Below, in pieces: positions 60,434 to 64,000 of a stretch of 64,000 nt of DNA (position 1 is its first letter; each line of letters begins with the position of its first letter). The translations under genes and the position numbers were made by a program. The notes beneath the pieces are model-generated. The model was not told the origin of the DNA, searched no databases, and saw only the letters and a program-made list of their open reading frames with translations. Origin of the DNA: a bacterium (lineage in GTDB: Bacteria; Krumholzibacteriota; Krumholzibacteriia; LZORAL124-64-63); NCBI GenBank assembly GCA_016719645.1, contig JADJYS010000001.1, positions 1-64,000 on the forward strand. Reading direction: 5' to 3'.

Positions 60434-63075
60434 CGGTGTTCCCGGCGAATCTCGGCGCGATCCCCGCGGGCGTGGCGGCGGCGCCCGGCGGCCCGATCCC
60501 CTACGCGGCGGCCATCCTGGCCCTGGCCGCGGGCCTGGTCTGGCAGATCTGGCGCGTGCGGCAGCGCTCGCGCGACCTCCACGACCGCCAGGAGCGGGTG
60601 CGCGGCCTCGAGAGCCTGCTGGCCATCTCGGCGCGCATCCACGCCTTCCGCGACTCCGAGCACCTGCTCAGCGAGATCTCGCAGTCGGTGCGCGAGTCGC
60701 TGGGCTTCCGCATGGTGCTGCTGCGCATCTACAACGTCGCGGACAAGGTCTTCGAGGCGAAGGCCTTCGCCGGCATCGACGAGGAGGGCATCGAGTACCT
60801 GCGCAACACGCCGGTGACGCTGGCCGAGTTCCGCAAGCTGGCCCTGCCGCAGTTCCAGGTCTCGAACTCCTACTTCCTGCGCCACACGATGGAGGGCGCC
60901 GAGCAGGCCATGGCCGGCGGCTACGTGCAGGCGCAGGGGCCCCGCCAGGAGGGCGAGTGGGACGAGCGCGACGCGCTGATCATCCCCCTGACCTCGCCGG
61001 AGGGCGAGATCCGGGGCTACCTGAGCGTCGACGACCCCATCGACCGCCTGATCCCCGGGCTGCAGACCATCCAGATGCTGGAGCTGTTCGCGCAGCAGGC
61101 CGCCACGGCCATCGCCTCGGCCGAGCTGTACTCGCGGCTGCACCGGCAGAACCAGGAGCTGACGCGCTCGTCGGACCGCCTGCGCTACCACAACGAGCTG
61201 AAGAACAACTTCGTCGCCAACGTCAGCCACGAGCTGCGCACCCCGCTGACCTCGATCAAGGCCTACAGCGAGGCCCTGGTGCACGGGCGCGAGCGCATGG
61301 ACGACGCGGCCCAGGGCGAGTTCCTGCGCGTCATCCAGTCCGAGAGCGAGAAGCTCACCGGCATCGTCAACAACCTGCTGGACCTCGAGCGCATGGAGCG
61401 CGAGCAGGTCACCTTCAACCGCCACCAGACCGACCTCGTGGCGCTGGTGCGCGGCATCGAGGGCTCCGCCCGCAGCCAGGCCGAGACCAAGCGCATCGCC
61501 TTCACCATGCACGTGGACCGCGAGGAGATCCTGCTCGGGGTCGACGCCGACCTCGTGCGGCAGCTGATCCGCCACCTGCTGGACAACGCCTTCAAGTTCA
61601 CCCCGAGCGGCGGCAAGGTGCACCTGTCGGTGGTCGACGGCGTGTCGTCCGTGCGCATCGTGGTCGAGGACAACGGCATCGGCGTCCCCGACAACAAGAT
61701 GACCTACATCTTCGACCGCTTCTACCAGGTCGACGGCTCCAGCACGCGGGAGCACGGCGGCCAGGGCATCGGGCTGGCCATCTGCCGCGACATCGTCACG
61801 CGCCACGGCGGCCGCATCTGGGGCGAGCGGGTGCAGCCCCAGGGCGTGCGCTTCAACGCCCTGCTGCCGCGCCGCGACGAGATCGTGCGCCGCGGCCAGA
61901 ACAACGGCCGCAACACGGTCTTCAACGACGTGCCCGAGTTCGCCGAGCGGCTGATCCACTGGGTCGGCGAGCTGCTGCGGGCGCGCGTGGTCGCGCTGCT
62001 GCTGCCGGATCCGGGCGGGGAGCACCTGGTCGTCGAGGCGGCCATGGGGCTCGACGACCGCGTGGTGCAGGACATGCGGCTGGCGCGCGGCGAGGGCGTG
62101 GCCGGCCGCGTCTGGGCGACCGGGGAGCCGGCGCTGGGCGAAGCCGAGGCCACCGGGGTGCGGGCGCCCGCGGACGGAGCCGGCGGCCGGCCGGAGACCG
62201 GGACCCTGCTGAGCGCGCCGGTGACGCGGGACGGCCGCGTCGTGGGCGTGGTGAACGTCGCCAGCCGCCTCGACGGGCGCCCCTTCGGCGTGCGCGACCG
62301 CCTGCTGCTGCAGGCCATCGCGGCGCGGCTGGGCCACGTGCTCGAACGCGTCGCGGTGCACCAGTGCAGCAACCGGGAGTTCGGCGACCTCGCGCAGGCC
62401 CTGCGCAAGAGCGTGGCCATCCGCCGCGCCCGCCACGACGACCTCGCGGAGATCTGCCACGACATCTGCATCGAGACCGCCCGGCGCATGCACCTCACCG
62501 AGCCGGAGACGATGAGCCTGGCCTTCGCCCTGCAGACCTACGACCTCGGCCTGACGGGCATCCCCGACGACATCATCTACAAGGGGCCGCCGCTCGAGCC
62601 GGAGGAGTGGGAGATCCTGCAGCAGCACGTCCACCTGAGCCTGCAGCTGATCTCGTCGCTCGACGCCCCCGGCGAGGTGCACGACATCGTCCTGCACCAC
62701 CACGAGCACTACGACGGCACGGGCTACCCGCGCGGACTGTCCGGCGAGGACATCCCGCTGGGGGCGCGCCTGCTGATGCTGGCCGACAGCCTCACCGCCA
62801 TGCTCCAGGGCCGGCCCTACCGGCGGGCCGTGACCCTCGAGCAGGCGCTCGGCGAGATGCAGCAGCGCGCCGGCAGCCAGTTCTGCCCGCGCTGCCTGAC
62901 GAACTTCCTGGACGAGGCGCAGCGCCACGCCGAACGCATCGGCGCGGTGCAGCACGCGCGCAACCTGGCCCTGCCGCCGCCGGCGAGCCGGAGCGCGGCG
63001 CCCGCCTGGGCCGCGGAGGAGGTCGAGGCAGAGGAACTCGTCGGGGCCGCTCCCGGCGCCGGTATCGCATCCTGA
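60430..63075 (+). CDS. Hybrid sensor: GAF, histidine kinase, GAF and HD-GYP domain with altered HD dyad
   Basis: An 881-residue protein with one N-terminal helix (PYAAAILALAAGLVWQIWRV). GAF-like domain ~60-235; HisKA with His267 in VSHELRTPLTSIKAYSEAL; HATPase ~375-480 (LLDNAFKFTPSGG, EDNGIGVPD, GGQGIGLAI); a second GAF ~500-640; HD-GYP domain ~655-830. The HD-GYP part keeps HHHEHYDGTGYPRGLSGEDIPLGARLL and the EEWEILQQH histidine. However, the HDxGK motif reads Y704-D705-L-G-L, losing a metal ligand and the Lys. Kinase and HD-GYP outputs in one chain are uncommon. Overlap with the upstream receiver and REC-GGDDF genes suggests one cyclic di-GMP-linked circuit. Confidence 0.9.
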   Translation: MTVFPANLGAIPAGVAAAPGGPIPYAAAILALAAGLVWQIWRVRQRSRDLHDRQERVRGLESLLAISARIHAFRDSEHLLSEISQSVRESLGFRMVLLRIYNVADKVFEAKAFAGIDEEGIEYLRNTPVTLAEFRKLALPQFQVSNSYFLRHTMEGAEQAMAGGYVQAQGPRQEGEWDERDALIIPLTSPEGEIRGYLSVDDPIDRLIPGLQTIQMLELFAQQAATAIASAELYSRLHRQNQELTRSSDRLRYHNELKNNFVANVSHELRTPLTSIKAYSEALVHGRERMDDAAQGEFLRVIQSESEKLTGIVNNLLDLERMEREQVTFNRHQTDLVALVRGIEGSARSQAETKRIAFTMHVDREEILLGVDADLVRQLIRHLLDNAFKFTPSGGKVHLSVVDGVSSVRIVVEDNGIGVPDNKMTYIFDRFYQVDGSSTREHGGQGIGLAICRDIVTRHGGRIWGERVQPQGVRFNALLPRRDEIVRRGQNNGRNTVFNDVPEFAERLIHWVGELLRARVVALLLPDPGGEHLVVEAAMGLDDRVVQDMRLARGEGVAGRVWATGEPALGEAEATGVRAPADGAGGRPETGTLLSAPVTRDGRVVGVVNVASRLDGRPFGVRDRLLLQAIAARLGHVLERVAVHQCSNREFGDLAQALRKSVAIRRARHDDLAEICHDICIETARRMHLTEPETMSLAFALQTYDLGLTGIPDDIIYKGPPLEPEEWEILQQHVHLSLQLISSLDAPGEVHDIVLHHHEHYDGTGYPRGLSGEDIPLGARLLMLADSLTAMLQGRPYRRAVTLEQALGEMQQRAGSQFCPRCLTNFLDEAQRHAERIGAVQHARNLALPPPASRSAAPAWAAEEVEAEELVGAAPGAGIAS

Positions 63076-63121
63076 GCGTCACGCGCGCAGCACACGACAC
63101 CCGAGGGACGGAGGCACGACC

Positions 63122-63496
63122 GTGCGCAAGATCCTGATCGTCGACGACGAGCCCTACATCCTGAGCATCCTGGACTTCAGCCTCGACGCCGAGGGCTACG
63201 CGGTCCTGCAGGCCGCCGACGGCGACGCCGCGCTGAGCCTGGCCGCCGACCAGCAGCCCGACCTGGTCATCCTCGACGTGATGATGCCGCGGCTCGACGG
63301 CTTCGAGACGTGCCGCCGCCTCAAGGCGGACCTGCGCACCAAGGACATCCCGGTCGTCCTGCTGACCGCGCGCAACTCGCGCGAGGACCGCACCCGCGGC
63401 CGCGACTGCGGCGCCGACGGCTACATCACCAAGCCGTTCAGCCCCCAGCGGCTGGTCGACACCGTGCAGACCTTCCTCGGCGTCCGGCACGGCTGA
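63122..63496 (+). CDS. Single-domain response regulator (CheY-like)
   Basis: A 124-residue receiver: ILIVDDEPYILSILDF, VILDVMMPRLDGFE with the phospho-acceptor Asp, VLLTARNSRED and YITKPFSPQRL. GTG 63122 has GGAGG upstream. It follows the kinase/HD-GYP gene by 46 nt and is followed by a 10-bp hairpin, so it probably closes the signalling operon. No output domain. Confidence 0.95.
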   Translation: MRKILIVDDEPYILSILDFSLDAEGYAVLQAADGDAALSLAADQQPDLVILDVMMPRLDGFETCRRLKADLRTKDIPVVLLTARNSREDRTRGRDCGADGYITKPFSPQRLVDTVQTFLGVRHG

Positions 63497-63510
63497 CCGC
63501 CCCGCGCGAT

Positions 63511-63536
63511 CCGGCCCGGGGCGCAACCCGGGCCGG
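63511..63536 (+). terminator. Hairpin after the last response regulator gene
   Basis: A perfect 10-bp stem CCGGCCCGGG/CCCGGGCCGG with loop GCGCAA, 14 nt after the stop. There is no T run. Confidence 0.5.
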
Positions 63537-63557
63537 AGGCCGCCGCGGACGCCGCCG

Positions 63558-63586
63558 TGGACGCCCGTCGCCCCGCCGTGTAGACT
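63558..63586 (+). promoter_or_regulatory. Putative priA promoter
   Basis: TGGACG (63558-63563), 17-nt spacer, TAGACT (63581-63586), 49 nt before the ATG. Confidence 0.45.
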
Positions 63587-63635
63587 CCCCCCTCACGATC
63601 CCCACCGACGTCCCGCCACCCCGGAGGAACCAGGC

Positions 63636-64000
63636 ATGGCCGCCGTCGCGACGCTGGCCGAGGTCGCCCTGCCGGTGCCCCTGGACCAGACCTTCACCTA
63701 CCGCGTCCCCGACGACTGGCCCGGGCCGGCGGTGAGCCCCGGGGACCTGGTCTCGGCGCCGCTGGGGCGGCGGACGGTGACGGGCCTGGTGGTCGGCGTG
63801 AGGGAGACGGCCGCCGACGTCGTCGAGATCGACGGCCACCGCCTGCGCCCGCTGCGCAGCCGTTTCCCCGCGGCGTACCGGGTCGAGGGCGACCGCCGCC
63901 GCCTGCTGGACTGGATGGCCGGCTACTACGCGCTGCCGGCCGGCGAACTCGTGCCCCTGTTCCACCCGCCCGCCCCCGGCACGAAGGCGCGGCCCCGTCG
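63636..64000 (+). CDS. priA: Primosomal protein N' (PriA), N-terminal part; runs off the window
   Basis: ATG 63636 follows CGGAGGAAC. The first ~121 residues match the PriA 3'-DNA-binding domain: VALPVPLDQTFTYRVPDDW, GDLVSAPLGRRTVTGLVVGV and, after a linker, LLDWMAGYYALPAGELVPLF. PriA is the replication-restart helicase that reloads DnaB at collapsed forks. The helicase motifs lie beyond the right edge. Confidence 0.88.
   Translation, partial: MAAVATLAEVALPVPLDQTFTYRVPDDWPGPAVSPGDLVSAPLGRRTVTGLVVGVRETAADVVEIDGHRLRPLRSRFPAAYRVEGDRRRLLDWMAGYYALPAGELVPLFHPPAPGTKARPR

Overview
The window is a very GC-rich chromosomal segment from a Gram-negative bacterium. Evidence for a diderm envelope is an outer-membrane barrel protein ending in an aromatic residue, many lipoproteins, an RND efflux adaptor and secDF. 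A free-standing FlgD-like Ig domain, a SUMF1-fold lipoprotein, DUF4159/DUF4175 proteins and PPi-type phosphofructokinase suggest an uncultured lineage near the FCB group (for example Eisenbacteria or Krumholzibacteriota). This placement is inference; no rRNA or tRNA gene was recognised. Most genes are housekeeping. At least eight single-base indels inside otherwise intact conserved genes, mostly in G/C runs, look like long-read assembly errors.

Layout. 1-7520 (minus strand): nadE, an Rrf2 regulator with three Fe-S-type cysteines, pta-ackA (acetyl-CoA to acetate), a TPR protein, a beta-propeller protein and the start of an efflux adaptor. 7639-14689 (plus): a SUMF1-like lipoprotein, a FlgD-like secreted protein, a discoidin/EF-hand lipoprotein, adenosine deaminase, PPi-type phosphofructokinase and a membrane glycosyltransferase. 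Three copies of an unusual structured repeat (E1, E2, E3) sit between these genes. 14686-15981 (minus): a GAF-SpoIIE phosphatase. 16154-20181: a MoxR / DUF58 / BatA-like module.

20299-35807 is a tightly packed run: nifU, nifS, mfd, two PpiC-type foldases, holB, ricT, tatD, rsmA, an outer-membrane barrel and a lipoprotein. 35924-39361 holds two tandem paralogous lipoproteins, a divergent polysaccharide deacetylase and a ferredoxin-domain DUF362-like protein. 39398-42305 is the secDF transcription unit, with a consensus promoter, a possible leader attenuator and a clear terminator. 42406-54621 holds a 1576-residue NtrY-like kinase followed by DUF4159, DUF4175, TPR and a second DUF4159-like protein, mostly with overlapping stops and starts. 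54618-58889: a CPBP protease with a 27-G tract in its 5' end, a HAD hydrolase, the NAD(P)HX repair enzyme and tsaD. 59019-63496 is a signalling operon (REC-GGDDF, REC, kinase-HD-GYP fusion, REC), followed by the start of priA.

Most putative promoters fit one pattern: a TTGAnn or TGGACA-like -35, a 16-18 nt spacer and a TAnnnT -10. Neighbouring genes often overlap as GTGA or ATGA, indicating translational coupling. The most unusual non-coding signal is the E1/E2/E3 family: each copy has a 26-33 bp outer stem enclosing two hairpins whose loops carry TCC(T), joined by a conserved CTCGAC linker. The stem sequences differ between copies but remain complementary.
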